Positions 54,862 to 64,000 of a stretch of 64,000 bases of DNA are shown here, piece by piece (within the stretch, counting starts at the first letter, position 1; each line of letters starts with the position of its first letter). The notes beneath the pieces are model-generated. The model ran no database searches. It saw nothing but the letters and a program-made list of their open reading frames with translations, and had not been told where the DNA came from. The DNA is from G020354785 sp964534745 (GTDB lineage: Bacteria > Bacteroidota > Bacteroidia > Bacteroidales > UBA10428): assembly GCA_964534745.1 (NCBI GenBank), contig CAZHQW010000003.1:29158-93157 (forward strand), given 5' to 3'. The position numbers and the translations under genes were made by a program.

Positions 54862-55908
54862 GTGCTAAATACTATATTCGTTAACAGAAGATACTTATTG
54901 ACATATTTGATGCTATGGATATTCATTTCGGTTATCCATAGCATCATCCTGTTTCTAACCCAGGGGTTTTCCCTGGATATATTATTTACAGAGGGATTAT
55001 TATCAAATTTCCTGCTCGGATTATTCGGTATAGGGTTATGGATTTCTGTTTTTTACAGCAATATCAAGAAGCAGGCCTTATTTACAAAGATCATAAACCA
55101 CATACTTCTTGTAGTCATTTTCCTGGGGTTATGGATGCTTGTCAATTACCTTATTTTAAGCTCGTTGTTCGAACATGACAGCGGGTATTTATATTATCTC
55201 AAATCATCGATACCCTGGCGTATGGGTAACGGATTACTATTTTACGGAATGATAATCCTTGCCTATTACCTGCTGATTTTTTACCAGAACTTCAGGGAAC
55301 AGGTAGTTAAGGAATCCGAGTTAAAGACCCTTATAAAGGAATCGGAGCTAACATCACTGAAGTCCCAGATAAATCCGCATTTTATTTTTAACAGCCTCAA
55401 CTCAATCAGCTCACTTACAATTATCAGTCCCGATAAAGCAAGGGAAATGGTAATAAAGCTTTCTGATTTTCTCAGGTATGCAATATCGCAGAAAGATGAG
55501 CAGATGACTACCCTGAGGGAAGAGTTGCTGAACATAAAAAGGTATCTTGATATTGAGAAGATACGGTTTGGAGAAAGGCTTAATGTAATTGAAAATGCTG
55601 ATGACCAGTGTATGGACAGGAAGCTGCCCGGACTCATTCTTCAGCCGCTCATTGAAAATGCCGTCAAGTACGGGGTATATGAGAGCATTGAGAGTGCGGA
55701 GATAGAGATTAAGACGGACTGCAGTCCGCAGGCGTTAAAGGTCACGATAAGAAATGATTTTGATCCCGGCTTTGCATCAAAGAGGGGTGAAGGTATAGGA
55801 TTGAGCAATATACGGAGCAGGATGGGCATCATATATAAAAATGATAATCTTGTTACGATAAATGAATCAGGCAATATATTTGAGGTTACTGTTATCTTTC
55901 CGCAGTGA
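54862..55908 (+). CDS. LytS/YehU-type sensor histidine kinase
   Basis: From the GTG at 54862 the 348 residues contain four membrane helices (about 10-140), then a His_kinase domain with QINPHFIFNSLNSI, in which H173 is the phosphorylated histidine, and an HATPase lobe (LILQPLIENAVKYG, GEGIGLSNIRSRM). The membrane part has no large outside loop, so it may sense membrane state or a partner protein such as the LiaF-like neighbour. The response regulator follows after 21 bases. Confidence 0.92.
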   Translation: MLNTIFVNRRYLLTYLMLWIFISVIHSIILFLTQGFSLDILFTEGLLSNFLLGLFGIGLWISVFYSNIKKQALFTKIINHILLVVIFLGLWMLVNYLILSSLFEHDSGYLYYLKSSIPWRMGNGLLFYGMIILAYYLLIFYQNFREQVVKESELKTLIKESELTSLKSQINPHFIFNSLNSISSLTIISPDKAREMVIKLSDFLRYAISQKDEQMTTLREELLNIKRYLDIEKIRFGERLNVIENADDQCMDRKLPGLILQPLIENAVKYGVYESIESAEIEIKTDCSPQALKVTIRNDFDPGFASKRGEGIGLSNIRSRMGIIYKNDNLVTINESGNIFEVTVIFPQ

Positions 55909-55929
55909 ACCCAGGTATAGCCGATAAAC

Positions 55930-56688
55930 ATGATGGCTATGGAAAATATTATTAACGCAATAATCATAGAAGACGAGGAGCTTTCCAGGAAGCTCATTAT
56001 AAGTTATTTAAGAGACTTCAAAGAAGTAAGGATAGTCAGGGAGTGTGCGAACGGTTTTGAAGGGATTAAGGCTATAAACAACCTTAATCCGCAGCTTGTT
56101 TTCCTGGATATTCAGATGCCCAAGCTGAACGGATTTGAAATGCTGGAGCTGCTTGATACCACTCCTGAAATAATATTTATCACGGCCCACAATGAGTATG
56201 CGATAAGGGCATTTGAACACAATGCAGTGGATTATTTGCTGAAGCCTTACTCGAGGGACAGGCTGATGGAGGCTGTGAGGAAGGCGTTGGAGAGGATAAG
56301 GTCAAAACAGCCGGCAGCAGAAAATATTGAAAAGCTGATAAGCCAGCCCCTGGGCAGCACAATTGAACGTGTAGTAGTTAAGACAGGATCGAGGATAAAG
56401 GTAATACCGGTAAGCAGGATCCAGTACCTGGAAGCCCAGGATGATTACGTAATGATTTATACCGAGGACAGCAAGCACCTGAAGCAGGCGACGATGAAAT
56501 TCTTTGAAACCCACCTTGACCCGCAGCATTTTATCCGTGTTCACAGGTCATACATAGTAAGAATAGACCAGGTGGTACAGCTTGAGCCTTACGAAAAGGA
56601 CAACTATGTGGCCAGGCTCAGGAGCGGAGCATCGGTAAAGGTAAGCAAAAACGGGATGAAGAACCTGAAAGGCGGACTGAATTTTTAA
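55930..56688 (+). CDS. LytTR-family response regulator
   Basis: The 252-residue regulator has a receiver domain with acidic pair IIEDEE, phospho-acceptor D60 in VFLDIQMPKLNGFE, and LLKPYSRD, followed by a LytTR DNA-binding domain (about 145-250; IPVSRIQYLEAQDDYVMIYT, FIRVHRSYIVRID). LytTR proteins bind direct repeats upstream of their targets. With the LytS kinase it forms a two-component pair. ATG 55930 is used; a second ATG lies three codons on. Targets are unknown. It is convergent with the RND operon. Confidence 0.95.
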   Translation: MMAMENIINAIIIEDEELSRKLIISYLRDFKEVRIVRECANGFEGIKAINNLNPQLVFLDIQMPKLNGFEMLELLDTTPEIIFITAHNEYAIRAFEHNAVDYLLKPYSRDRLMEAVRKALERIRSKQPAAENIEKLISQPLGSTIERVVVKTGSRIKVIPVSRIQYLEAQDDYVMIYTEDSKHLKQATMKFFETHLDPQHFIRVHRSYIVRIDQVVQLEPYEKDNYVARLRSGASVKVSKNGMKNLKGGLNF

Positions 56689-56714
56689 CCTGCTTTCCGG
56701 CTGTTGCTCTAATA

Positions 56715-59700
56715 TTATTCCACTATTCTTTCCCTTTTACTTTTTGCCGTTGCCAGGGTGTATGCTTTTTTCTGCATTACTGTCGTTATCCTGTACATTA
56801 CAGGTACAATGATAAGAGTGAGGAATGTGGCAAATGACAGTCCGAATATCACTGTCCACGATATCGGCCCCCATATCCCGGTCATGCTGCCCCCTATATA
56901 GAGCTTGGGATTGAATGTCCTGAGGAGCGATCCGAAGTCAATATTCAGTCCGATTGCCATAGGTATAAGTCCCAGTATAGTTGTAATTGCGGTGAGCAGT
57001 ACAGGGCGCAGCCTTGTTTTACCTGCCTGCACAATACATTCGGTAGCATTTTTTACAGGCAGGAACGCATTGTCTGCCAGTCCCAGCTCCCTGCGCTTGC
57101 GCAGTTTAAGCAGCTCTATATAGTCGATAAGCACGATAGCGTTATTAACCACAACTCCGGCCAGGGAGACTATACCAATGCCTGTCATTGTTACTATAAA
57201 ATCCATTTTAAACGTGGCTATGCCGCCCAGTACTCCTATAGTGCTGAACACGACGCTTGCAATTATAATAAAGGGCCTGACAATGGAGTTAAACTGGGTA
57301 ACAAGTATTAACATTATCAGGGCAATGGCAATAATAAAGGCCCTGCCAAGAAACTCCACCGACTCGTTCATATCTTCCTGCTCACCTGTGAATTTATATT
57401 CATAGCCCGGGGGCATGTCATAGCCTGACAGCAGTGATTTTATCTGGTTATTGATGTTATTTGCATTATAGCCGGGCACAACGTTCGAATAGAGGGTAAT
57501 GACCCTGTCAAGGTCTTTTCGTTTCACTGCTCCATACGTTGAGCTGTAGTTGAAATCTGCCACTGCTGATATGGGAATGCTCAGCCACTTGCCCTGGTTA
57601 TTCATAAACACTATTTTCTGGTTCATCAGGGCCGAGACGTTATTTTTAAATTTGTCCATTGACCTGAGCTGTATAGGATATTCCTCTTCACCTATCTTGA
57701 AGTCCGATATCTCCCTGCCGAACAGGGCTGTTCTTATTGTGCCTGCTATCTGGGCCGTTGACATTTCGAGCCTCCGCGCTTTATCCCTGTTGATGGTAAC
57801 CAGCATTTCGGGCATGCCCAGGTCGAGGTCCATCTGCAGGCTTTCTATGCCTTCTATCTTTGCGTTATCAATCATCTGCATCAGTGTGTCGGCAACAGTT
57901 ATAAGCTTTTCATAATCCTTTCCCGACACCTCAACATTTATTGCTTTGCCTGTCGGCGGGCCCATGCTATTTTTCTCGAACGAGATATCCACTCCGGCAT
58001 ACCTGTTTGACAGCGAGTCATTAAGCTCCTTCATTATCTTCCTTGTATTGATGCCCTGCCTGTACTGGAAGTCAACAAAGGAGATTGTCATAAGGCATTT
58101 GTTATCCCTGTTTGCTATCCAGTCCATGTCATTCTCAAGCACGGCTCCTTCACCAACGTTCAGCAGTTTTGACCTGATAATAGAGTTGTATGGAGCTACT
58201 ATTCTGTCTATGTCACTTTCAAATTTTTCAGAGAACCTGTTTGTCTGTTCTATGTCGCTACCTACTGGGAGCTCTGCAAGTATATTAATGTAGTCGGGAT
58301 CGTTATCCGAGAAGAACAGTACATTCGGACTCCTGGCTATAAAAAAGATTATCGTAAATATAAGCAGCAGGAATGTACCTGAAAGGAACCAGATGGGATT
58401 AAGCCTCCTTAGTGCAAAGAGCAGCACTTTCTGGTAAATTGTTTCGAGGCGGGACAGGAATACGTCCTTGAACCATCTTCCCATGGCATTGAAGACAAAG
58501 AGGTTAAGGAGGGTAATGCCTATTGCTATAACTGAAAGGTTGGCCACCGTATATATTTTAAGCGGGTAGCATATTGCTGCCATTACGGCGAGCACCAGCG
58601 CAACACGAAGGGCCAGCTTTTTGTTAACAGTATCTTTATGTTCGTCTTTCCTGATGAAGGATGATGAGAAGACGGGAATGATGACAAGGGCAACGAACAG
58701 TGATGATGTAAGCACTATGATAAGTGTTATAGGCAGGTATTTCATGAATTCGCCTACAATGCCTTTCCAGAAGGCAAGGGGCAGGAAGGCGGCGAGGGTT
58801 GTTGCTGTAGAGGCAATTATGGGCACCGCTATTTCTCCCACGGCCTGCTTTGCTGCCTGGTACTTTGAGTAACCCTGGTGCAGGAAGCGGTATATGTTTT
58901 CCACAACAACTATGGCGTTGTCAACGAGCATCCCCAGTGCAAGTATAAGGCTGAAAAGCACGATCATGTTAACCTGGAAGTTAATAAGCTCGAGCACAAA
59001 GAAAGAGAGGAACATTGACAGCGGAATGGCGAGTCCGACAAACAGCGCATTGCGTGTTCCCAGGAAAAGGAACAGAACGGCAATAACAAAGATCATACTC
59101 ATCAGCATGCTGTTCTGAAGGCTGTTGAGCTGGTATTCCACTATATCCGACTGGTCATTGGTTATAGTGATATGCAGGTCATCGGGAAAAATATTCTCCT
59201 TCCCAACATCATCAAGTATATTATTGATTTTCCTGGTTGCCGACAGCAGGTTCTCCCCTCCTTTTTTAACAACCTGCAGTGACACCACCGGCTGTCCGTT
59301 CAGCCGCGTATAGCTTGTTGGGTCCTCGTAGGTGTCAACAACTTCTGCCAGGTCGCGCAGGTATACTATATTACCCTGGTCTCTTTTAACAATAATATTC
59401 TTTATCTGCTCAACACTTTCAAACTCGCCGACGGTCCGGATAGAGCGGCGTGTGCCCTCCATTTTAAGCTCACCTCCTGATATTGACATGTTTTCAAACA
59501 TAATGGCGTTGGCAACATCGTCGAAGCTGAGCTGCATGGCTTCAAGCTTCAGCAGGTCAATGTTTATCTGCACTTCCCTGTCGCTTATTCCAGTAATATC
59601 GACCTTTGATATTTCCGATATGGTTTCTATCCTTTCCTCGAGTATCTCGGCATATTTCTTCAGTTCGGTGGTGCTATAGTCCCCTGACAGGTTGATGTTA

Positions 59701-60170
59701 AGTATAGGAAATTCCGAAAAGTCTATGTCAGTAACTATGGGGTCCGTCGGCAGATCGTTGGGCAGCTCTGATTTGGCATAGTCAACTGCATTTTTCACTT
59801 CGTCCTCTGCTGTTTTTATATCAACGTCGGGATTAAATTCTACAAGTATAAATGATATATCCTGGGTTGATGTGGACGTAATGTTCTTGATACCTTTTAT
59901 TGGTTCTATTTCTTTCTCAATAGGCCTTGTTACGAGGTTCTCCATGTCTATCGGCGGGTTCCCGGGATATATTGTCTGCACCATTATCCAGGGCAGCGCA
60001 ATGTCGGGAAACAGCTCCTTGGGCATGCTCCTGTATGAATAGATGCCGAATATGATGATAATGAAAGTCAGCAGGAATACTGATGTCCTGTTTTTGAGGG
60101 ATAATGAAGTAAGCTTGAATTCCCTGATTACTTTCTCATTCAGGTTCTTTATTTCTTTGTCCAGGCTCAT
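56715..60170 (-). CDS. RND efflux transporter inner-membrane permease (HAE1-like)
   Basis: The 1151-residue permease has 12 predicted helices with two large periplasmic loops. The first helix is followed by PKELFPDIALPWIMVQTIYPGNPP, the porter-domain start, then LALGMLVDNAIVVVENIYR of helix 4, which carries the proton-relay aspartates, and later GIVSLAGVVVNNAIVLIDYIE of helix 10. It is about 100 residues longer than AcrB; a linker near 500-590 holds extra hydrophobic segments. It exports drugs or lipids using the proton gradient, with the next two genes on the same strand as partners. Substrate unknown. Confidence 0.94.
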   Translation of the reverse strand: MSLDKEIKNLNEKVIREFKLTSLSLKNRTSVFLLTFIIIIFGIYSYRSMPKELFPDIALPWIMVQTIYPGNPPIDMENLVTRPIEKEIEPIKGIKNITSTSTQDISFILVEFNPDVDIKTAEDEVKNAVDYAKSELPNDLPTDPIVTDIDFSEFPILNINLSGDYSTTELKKYAEILEERIETISEISKVDITGISDREVQINIDLLKLEAMQLSFDDVANAIMFENMSISGGELKMEGTRRSIRTVGEFESVEQIKNIIVKRDQGNIVYLRDLAEVVDTYEDPTSYTRLNGQPVVSLQVVKKGGENLLSATRKINNILDDVGKENIFPDDLHITITNDQSDIVEYQLNSLQNSMLMSMIFVIAVLFLFLGTRNALFVGLAIPLSMFLSFFVLELINFQVNMIVLFSLILALGMLVDNAIVVVENIYRFLHQGYSKYQAAKQAVGEIAVPIIASTATTLAAFLPLAFWKGIVGEFMKYLPITLIIVLTSSLFVALVIIPVFSSSFIRKDEHKDTVNKKLALRVALVLAVMAAICYPLKIYTVANLSVIAIGITLLNLFVFNAMGRWFKDVFLSRLETIYQKVLLFALRRLNPIWFLSGTFLLLIFTIIFFIARSPNVLFFSDNDPDYINILAELPVGSDIEQTNRFSEKFESDIDRIVAPYNSIIRSKLLNVGEGAVLENDMDWIANRDNKCLMTISFVDFQYRQGINTRKIMKELNDSLSNRYAGVDISFEKNSMGPPTGKAINVEVSGKDYEKLITVADTLMQMIDNAKIEGIESLQMDLDLGMPEMLVTINRDKARRLEMSTAQIAGTIRTALFGREISDFKIGEEEYPIQLRSMDKFKNNVSALMNQKIVFMNNQGKWLSIPISAVADFNYSSTYGAVKRKDLDRVITLYSNVVPGYNANNINNQIKSLLSGYDMPPGYEYKFTGEQEDMNESVEFLGRAFIIAIALIMLILVTQFNSIVRPFIIIASVVFSTIGVLGGIATFKMDFIVTMTGIGIVSLAGVVVNNAIVLIDYIELLKLRKRRELGLADNAFLPVKNATECIVQAGKTRLRPVLLTAITTILGLIPMAIGLNIDFGSLLRTFNPKLYIGGSMTGIWGPISWTVIFGLSFATFLTLIIVPVMYRITTVMQKKAYTLATAKSKRERIVE

Positions 60171-60184
60171 AGAATAATGTTTAA

Positions 60185-61345
60185 TTATTTATTGGTTGCA
60201 GGCAGGAGGGAAACCTCAGTGCCTGTTGAGACAGTGTTATAGCCTTCTGTGATAACTTTCTGTCCCGGTTTCAATCCGTTCTTTATCACCGATTCATTGT
60301 TATAGGTTCGGCCTGTTGTGACATATACTTTTCTGGCAACGGTCCTGTTATCTTTTTCCTCTGCAATAAACAGGAACTCTTTAAAGTTACCTTCGGCATC
60401 TTTTGTAATATCTCTCTTTATAATATTTGACGGTACTATCATTGCAGAGTCTATGGTATAGTCATTTATTTTGAGCACGGCAAACATGTTGGGCTTAAGC
60501 TTGCTGCTTATGTTGTTGAGGCGCACCTCCACCGTGAATGTCCGGTTTGCAGGATTTATCACATCGCCTGTCCGGTACACAGGTACGTCCAGCTTCATGT
60601 CCGCATAGGTGGGGATAGTGATCTCAATGATTTTACCCTTGTGTATTGAGGGCAGGTAAGTTTCCGACACCTCGCCAACGATTTTAAGCTTTGAGAGGTT
60701 CACCAGGTGCAGTATGCCGAAGCCGGGAGCCCCGAGTTCCCCTTCCTTCTGGTATATACGGTCTACCAGGCCGTTAAAGGGAGCCCTTATATTTGACATT
60801 TCGAGCTGGGCTTCCAGTGTTTTCAGGCGTGCTTCAGCCTGCTCGTATGAATTTTTTGCTTCAAGGTATTGCAGTTCTGACCCTATATTCTGTTCCCACA
60901 GTGACTTCTGCTTATCAAAGAGCTTTTTTGCCAGCTCAAGGCCTGTCTTCACTTCCTGTATGGAGCTCTGTGTAACTTCTGTGTTGAGGGATATCAGCAG
61001 CTGTCCCTTTTTTACCCTCTCTCCTTCCCTGACATGTATCTTCTTTATCTGCCCTCCCATTTCCGGACTGATATTTGCATCTTCAACTGCCTCAATGTTA
61101 CCCTGCACCTCTATATAATGCCTGAAGGGCTCATATTTAATTTCCTTTACTGCGACAGGTACCAGGGATGAGCTCTTCATGGCGGTACTGTCACCATAAA
61201 GTTTATGTTCGAGCTTTTTAATGCCCTGGTTGATCCTGGATATCTGCTCCTGTTTTAATATTATCTTTTTCTTTATTGACTCGGAGTTATTACCACAGCC
61301 TGCTGCTATCAAAACGGCTGCTGCTATGACTAATATCTTTTTCAT
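60185..61345 (-). CDS. RND efflux periplasmic adaptor subunit, lipoprotein
   Basis: The 386-residue adaptor begins with a lipoprotein signal (AVLIAAGC, lipidated Cys at 17), a coiled-coil-prone stretch, the lipoyl half NISPEMGGQIKKIHVREGERVKKGQLL, an alpha hairpin (about 120-180), the second half NIRAPFNGLVDRIYQKEGELG and beta-barrel and membrane-proximal domains to the end (NESVIKNGLKPGQKVITEGYN cut in the middle of the conserved region). It bridges permease and TolC. It lies 14 bases upstream of the permease gene and 22 after the TolC gene. Confidence 0.94.
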   Translation of the reverse strand: MKKILVIAAAVLIAAGCGNNSESIKKKIILKQEQISRINQGIKKLEHKLYGDSTAMKSSSLVPVAVKEIKYEPFRHYIEVQGNIEAVEDANISPEMGGQIKKIHVREGERVKKGQLLISLNTEVTQSSIQEVKTGLELAKKLFDKQKSLWEQNIGSELQYLEAKNSYEQAEARLKTLEAQLEMSNIRAPFNGLVDRIYQKEGELGAPGFGILHLVNLSKLKIVGEVSETYLPSIHKGKIIEITIPTYADMKLDVPVYRTGDVINPANRTFTVEVRLNNISSKLKPNMFAVLKINDYTIDSAMIVPSNIIKRDITKDAEGNFKEFLFIAEEKDNRTVARKVYVTTGRTYNNESVIKNGLKPGQKVITEGYNTVSTGTEVSLLPATNK

Positions 61346-61367
61346 TTCAGGTTATTATTGAATGTTA

Positions 61368-62741
61368 TTACAGATTGTTTAATATTTTATCATAATTAAG
61401 TTTTGCATTCAGCATCTCCAGTATTGAGTTTGTATAGTTGGAGCTGCTGTTAAGGTACTGGTTATGGGCCTGGGCAAGGTCAAGGCTTGATGCCATCCCT
61501 TCCCTGTGTTTGATAAGTGTTTTCTGGTATATTCTTTTTGACAGGTCGATGTTGAACTGTTCGTTTTTAAACTTCTCTATTGCCTTTTCAAGGTCAAATG
61601 CTGCCTGTTGGATGCCAAGCCTGATATTTTCCTCTGCCATATCCTTCATGTTTCTCGTTTTTTCGAGCTCTATCTTTGCCTGCTGTATCTGCGCATGTTT
61701 TTGTCCGCTCGAAAATATGGGTATATTGACATTAACACCGAGGATATGGTTTATTGTAAAGTCAAAGTCGGCTTTATTTGTTTTGTCAGTGTAAGAATAG
61801 AAGGCCGAGACCACGGGCAGGTATTTTGCCCGTTCCCTTTTCAGGCTCAGCTCCGATATCCTTTCCTGTGCTTCAAGCATTTTATAGTCTATGTTATCTG
61901 ATATACTGAAGTTGCTATATGAAGGGTCTTCAATATCTGTCGGCAGCAGGAATTCGTCGAAGCTCTGGGTAAGCTCTATCCTGGTATCCAGACTGAGTCC
62001 CAGTAGTATCTTGAAGAGCTTGTATGAAAGCTCTATCTGCTGCTCGAGTGTGCCTGCAGCATTTTCGGTGTTACGTAGAGTAAGCTCTATCTGGTCAACT
62101 TCGGTATCTTCAATAAATCCGTTCTTATTCATTATCCTGAACTCTTTAAGTGTGGACTTCAGGTTCATTATTGAGGTGTCAAGAATAGACCTGTTTTTTT
62201 CGAGCGCCAGTATTGTATAGTAAGATGAGGATACCGTCTGCTTGATATCGAGGTCACTTTTTTCTTTGGCATTTTCCGAAAGGGTGAGAAAAGTTTTTGC
62301 TGCCTGCAGTCCGACAATATACTCACCGCTGAATACAAGCTGTGAGACTGTTAGCCCGTAAGTTGTTGAGTTTCTGACGGCTATAGCCGATTCGGCGGAG
62401 CCCATGGCATCCCCGAACGAGTCGAAGGCACCGGGATGCAGGGAATCCAGTATAACAAAGAGGGGCAGCATTTGTTCGCCGAAGTTTATTGTAGGTATTT
62501 CTCCCGGTATATGCTGGTAGCTTACCGATCCTGATACCTGGGGTAGTCCTGTTGAGGTGGTCTCCCATACCTGCTTTTTCGATTTCTTTATGTCCAGCAG
62601 TGCATTCTGCGCCTCATAGTTATGGTTTAGAGCATATTCGCGGGCTTCCTCAAGCGAAAAGGAATAAATACTATCGGCCTGGCTATAACAAACACCGGCA
62701 AAAAGCATAATGCCAAGCAGCAGCTTTTCTCTCAGTTTCAT
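61368..62741 (-). CDS. TolC family outer-membrane channel
   Basis: The 457-residue protein has a signal peptide (about 1-21) and two TolC repeats: YSFSLEEAREYALNHNYEAQNALLDI at the start, LSENAKEKSDLDIKQTVSSSYYTILALEKN, and in the second half LEAQERISELSLKRERAKYLPVVSAFYSY. Coiled helices end AQAHNQYLNSSSNYTNSILEMLNAKLNYDKI. It forms the outer-membrane exit duct for the adaptor and permease downstream. It is the first gene of the operon; a -7-like box lies upstream. Confidence 0.94.
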   Translation of the reverse strand: MKLREKLLLGIMLFAGVCYSQADSIYSFSLEEAREYALNHNYEAQNALLDIKKSKKQVWETTSTGLPQVSGSVSYQHIPGEIPTINFGEQMLPLFVILDSLHPGAFDSFGDAMGSAESAIAVRNSTTYGLTVSQLVFSGEYIVGLQAAKTFLTLSENAKEKSDLDIKQTVSSSYYTILALEKNRSILDTSIMNLKSTLKEFRIMNKNGFIEDTEVDQIELTLRNTENAAGTLEQQIELSYKLFKILLGLSLDTRIELTQSFDEFLLPTDIEDPSYSNFSISDNIDYKMLEAQERISELSLKRERAKYLPVVSAFYSYTDKTNKADFDFTINHILGVNVNIPIFSSGQKHAQIQQAKIELEKTRNMKDMAEENIRLGIQQAAFDLEKAIEKFKNEQFNIDLSKRIYQKTLIKHREGMASSLDLAQAHNQYLNSSSNYTNSILEMLNAKLNYDKILNNL

Positions 62742-62811
62742 ATTCGAATATTATTTAAGGTTGAAAACGTTAAGCTTAACACTTCTGATATCTGTTTTGT
62801 TTCAAAGAAAG

Positions 62812-62819
62812 CAAATATA
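62812..62819 (-). promoter_or_regulatory. Bacteroidota -7 box candidate for the RND operon
   Basis: Read on the minus strand this is TATATTTG, matching TAnnTTTG, about 70 bases before the TolC ATG. The only nearby CAA for a -33 is 15 bases away, which is short. Confidence 0.4.
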
Positions 62820-62892
62820 TATTTCTATTATTAGCAATTAAAAACTAAATCGGCAAAACATCCTAAATTATCGGTGAAAGTTTTTCAAAGGG

Positions 62893-62923
62893 TTGTAATT
62901 AAGAATAATAATAGATAAATTTG
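62893..62923 (+). promoter_or_regulatory. Bacteroidota-type promoter for the SiaC-like gene
   Basis: TTG (62893-62895), 20 bases, then TAAATTTG (62916-62923), 22 bases before the ATG at 62946. Confidence 0.55.
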
Positions 62924-62945
62924 TTTTCAACAAAGCTACTTTACC

Positions 62946-63323
62946 ATGATCATTGCACCGATAAAAGAAACACTGCACACGCCATCCGTTAATATTTTTA
63001 ACGATGACAACCTAATAGTGGTGAGCGGCACCTCGAGGCTCGAGGATCCGTCAATTTTTTACCAGCAGCTGTCAGAGCTGTACGAGGAGTACTTCCCTGC
63101 ATTCAAGGATAATGTCATACTGGACTTTAACCTTAATTATATCAATACCAGCTCTTCAAAGTGGCTGTTTCATATTTTGAAGAACCTGCAGGTGAAATAT
63201 GCGGGTCAGAAAAAAATAACTGTTAACTGGTATTACGAGGAGGATGACGATATAATAATGGAGGCGGGAGAGGTGTTCCAGTCGCTCCTGGAGATGCCTG
63301 TAAATCTTATCCCCATAGAGTAG
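62946..63323 (+). CDS. SiaC-like (DUF1987) regulatory phosphoprotein
   Basis: The 125 residues match the DUF1987 pattern: TPSVNIFNDDNLIVVSGTSRLEDPSIFYQQL, then NVILDFNLNYINTSSSKWLFHILKNL with the N-T/S-S-S element, and VNWYYEEDDDIIMEAGEVFQ. In Pseudomonas SiaC is reversibly phosphorylated by SiaB kinase and SiaA phosphatase and controls the diguanylate cyclase SiaD. Here no SiaA, SiaB or cyclase is adjacent, so the partners must be elsewhere. It has its own promoter. Fold is like STAS anti-anti-sigma proteins. Confidence 0.85.
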   Translation: MIIAPIKETLHTPSVNIFNDDNLIVVSGTSRLEDPSIFYQQLSELYEEYFPAFKDNVILDFNLNYINTSSSKWLFHILKNLQVKYAGQKKITVNWYYEEDDDIIMEAGEVFQSLLEMPVNLIPIE

Positions 63324-63410
63324 GGTTGAAAAATAATTACCGGTGTATATCGTTTTAAATAAGGTTAACCGGAGATTATTTACTGTTTTAAATTTTAAAA
63401 CTTACCGATA

Positions 63411-64000
63411 ATGAAAACATTAAGATATTATCTTTTTGTGGGTTGTGCTTTGCTGTGCAGGTGGTCTGCGGCCCAGGAAAATGAAATCAGAAATCCGGGT
63501 CCGTTTACCGGTATTGATATTTCCGATAAGGTGCTGGTACAGCTCTTAAAGGCTGATGAGGAGTCGCTCGAGATAAGGGCTCAGCGCAGCGACGCTTCGG
63601 GAGTCATTACGGCTGTTGAGGATAATACGCTGAATATACGTGTCAGGGGTTCTTCGCGCGACTTCGGGAAAGTGAACATAATATTAAAGTACAGGCATAT
63701 TGATGATATCAGTGTCTCCGGCATGGCCGAGGTGTCGTCGATATCACCGATGAAGGCCGATACATTGAGTATAAACCTGAGGGGCGGGGGGAAGGCATAT
63801 CTTGATCTTGACCTTGTGCATCTTGACTGCAGCATTCATGAAGGGGCAGTGCTATCGGCACAGGGCAGGACCTCATCATTAGATGCCCATGTTACCACCT
63901 CGGGGGCATTATCTGCCTTTGACCTTCAGAGCGACCTTGTTGTCGTTAAGGCAGTAACGGGAGGCATTGTAAAGGTGTATGCCGGCAGGTCGCTTGTTGC
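63411..64000 (+). CDS. Head GIN domain-containing (DUF2807) exported protein, 5' part
   Basis: The frame is open from ATG 63411 to the window end, about 196 residues. A signal peptide (about 1-20, ending WSAAQ) is followed by GPFTGIDISDKVLVQLLKADEE and a repetitive beta-rich stretch with many S-G-A/G turns (SVSGMAEVSSIS, VTTSGALSAF), the pattern of DUF2807 adhesin-like domains. Such proteins are periplasmic or surface-bound with unknown roles. The 3' end is outside the window. It follows the SiaC-like gene after 87 bases. Confidence 0.85.
   Translation, partial: MKTLRYYLFVGCALLCRWSAAQENEIRNPGPFTGIDISDKVLVQLLKADEESLEIRAQRSDASGVITAVEDNTLNIRVRGSSRDFGKVNIILKYRHIDDISVSGMAEVSSISPMKADTLSINLRGGGKAYLDLDLVHLDCSIHEGAVLSAQGRTSSLDAHVTTSGALSAFDLQSDLVVVKAVTGGIVKVYAGRSLV

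Noticed and set aside
1..64000. tRNA, rRNA, CRISPR, insertion sequence or prophage features
   Set aside because: Gaps are short and I found no cloverleaf, repeat-spacer pattern, transposase, integrase or phage gene.

Overview
The window looks like a chromosomal segment of a low-GC member of the Bacteroidota, most likely an anaerobic Bacteroidales-type organism. The evidence is a type IX secretion C-terminal sorting domain (gene at 1696-3711), repeated Bacteroidota-type promoter boxes of the form TAnnTTTG, few clear Shine-Dalgarno sites, and a Bacteroidota-typical gene set (LytS/LytTR pair, YwqK/MORN proteins, TonB-domain proteins, separate-subunit biotin carboxylase complex, flippase-dut-nucleotidyltransferase-TPR-EnvC run). 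I see no rRNA, tRNA, CRISPR array, insertion sequence or phage gene.

Left part (1 to about 35.5 kb), mostly minus strand. It holds the tail of an S41 protease, a TonB-like protein, a T9SS cargo with a lipocalin-like AttH domain, an outer-membrane protein combining metalloprotease, propeller and barrel, and a U32 protein / PfkB kinase / exonuclease III operon. Then come rsgA and a hybrid histidine kinase (plus), polA (minus), a polyprenyl synthase (plus), and uvrC-mnmG-ybeY-HATPase (minus). Two ParB-type parS palindromes lie between uvrC and mnmG. Next are envC-like, TPR, nucleotidyltransferase, dut and flippase genes (minus), a cyclophilin, pheS and a DUF819 permease (plus), and ruvB, a MORN protein and nadA (minus).

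An unusually AT-rich 429-base gap (35534-35962) separates nadA from rpiB. Around it the prevailing gene orientation changes from minus to plus, and sampled lines suggest the plus strand changes from C-rich to G-rich. With the parS pair 15 kb away, this makes an origin-proximal location plausible, though no good DnaA boxes were found.

Right part (36 to 64 kb), mostly plus strand. It holds rpiB, VanZ, a 1393-residue fusion of a GT4-like glycosyltransferase with a phosphodiester glycosidase (NAGPA) domain, a MORN/TonB protein, and a three-gene acyl-CoA (probably propionyl-CoA) carboxylase. A serine hydrolase operon follows that carries a short TolC-like protein and a periplasmic adaptor but no pump. 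Then come a coiled-coil membrane protein with a clear terminator, a second GT4 enzyme, hemW, a DUF1992 gene behind a sigma-54-like promoter, a LiaF-like/LytS/LytTR signalling module, a complete RND efflux operon (minus), a SiaC-like protein and the start of a DUF2807 (GIN-domain) protein.

Several start codons were moved from upstream TTG codons to internal ATGs because a promoter box overlaps or follows the TTG.
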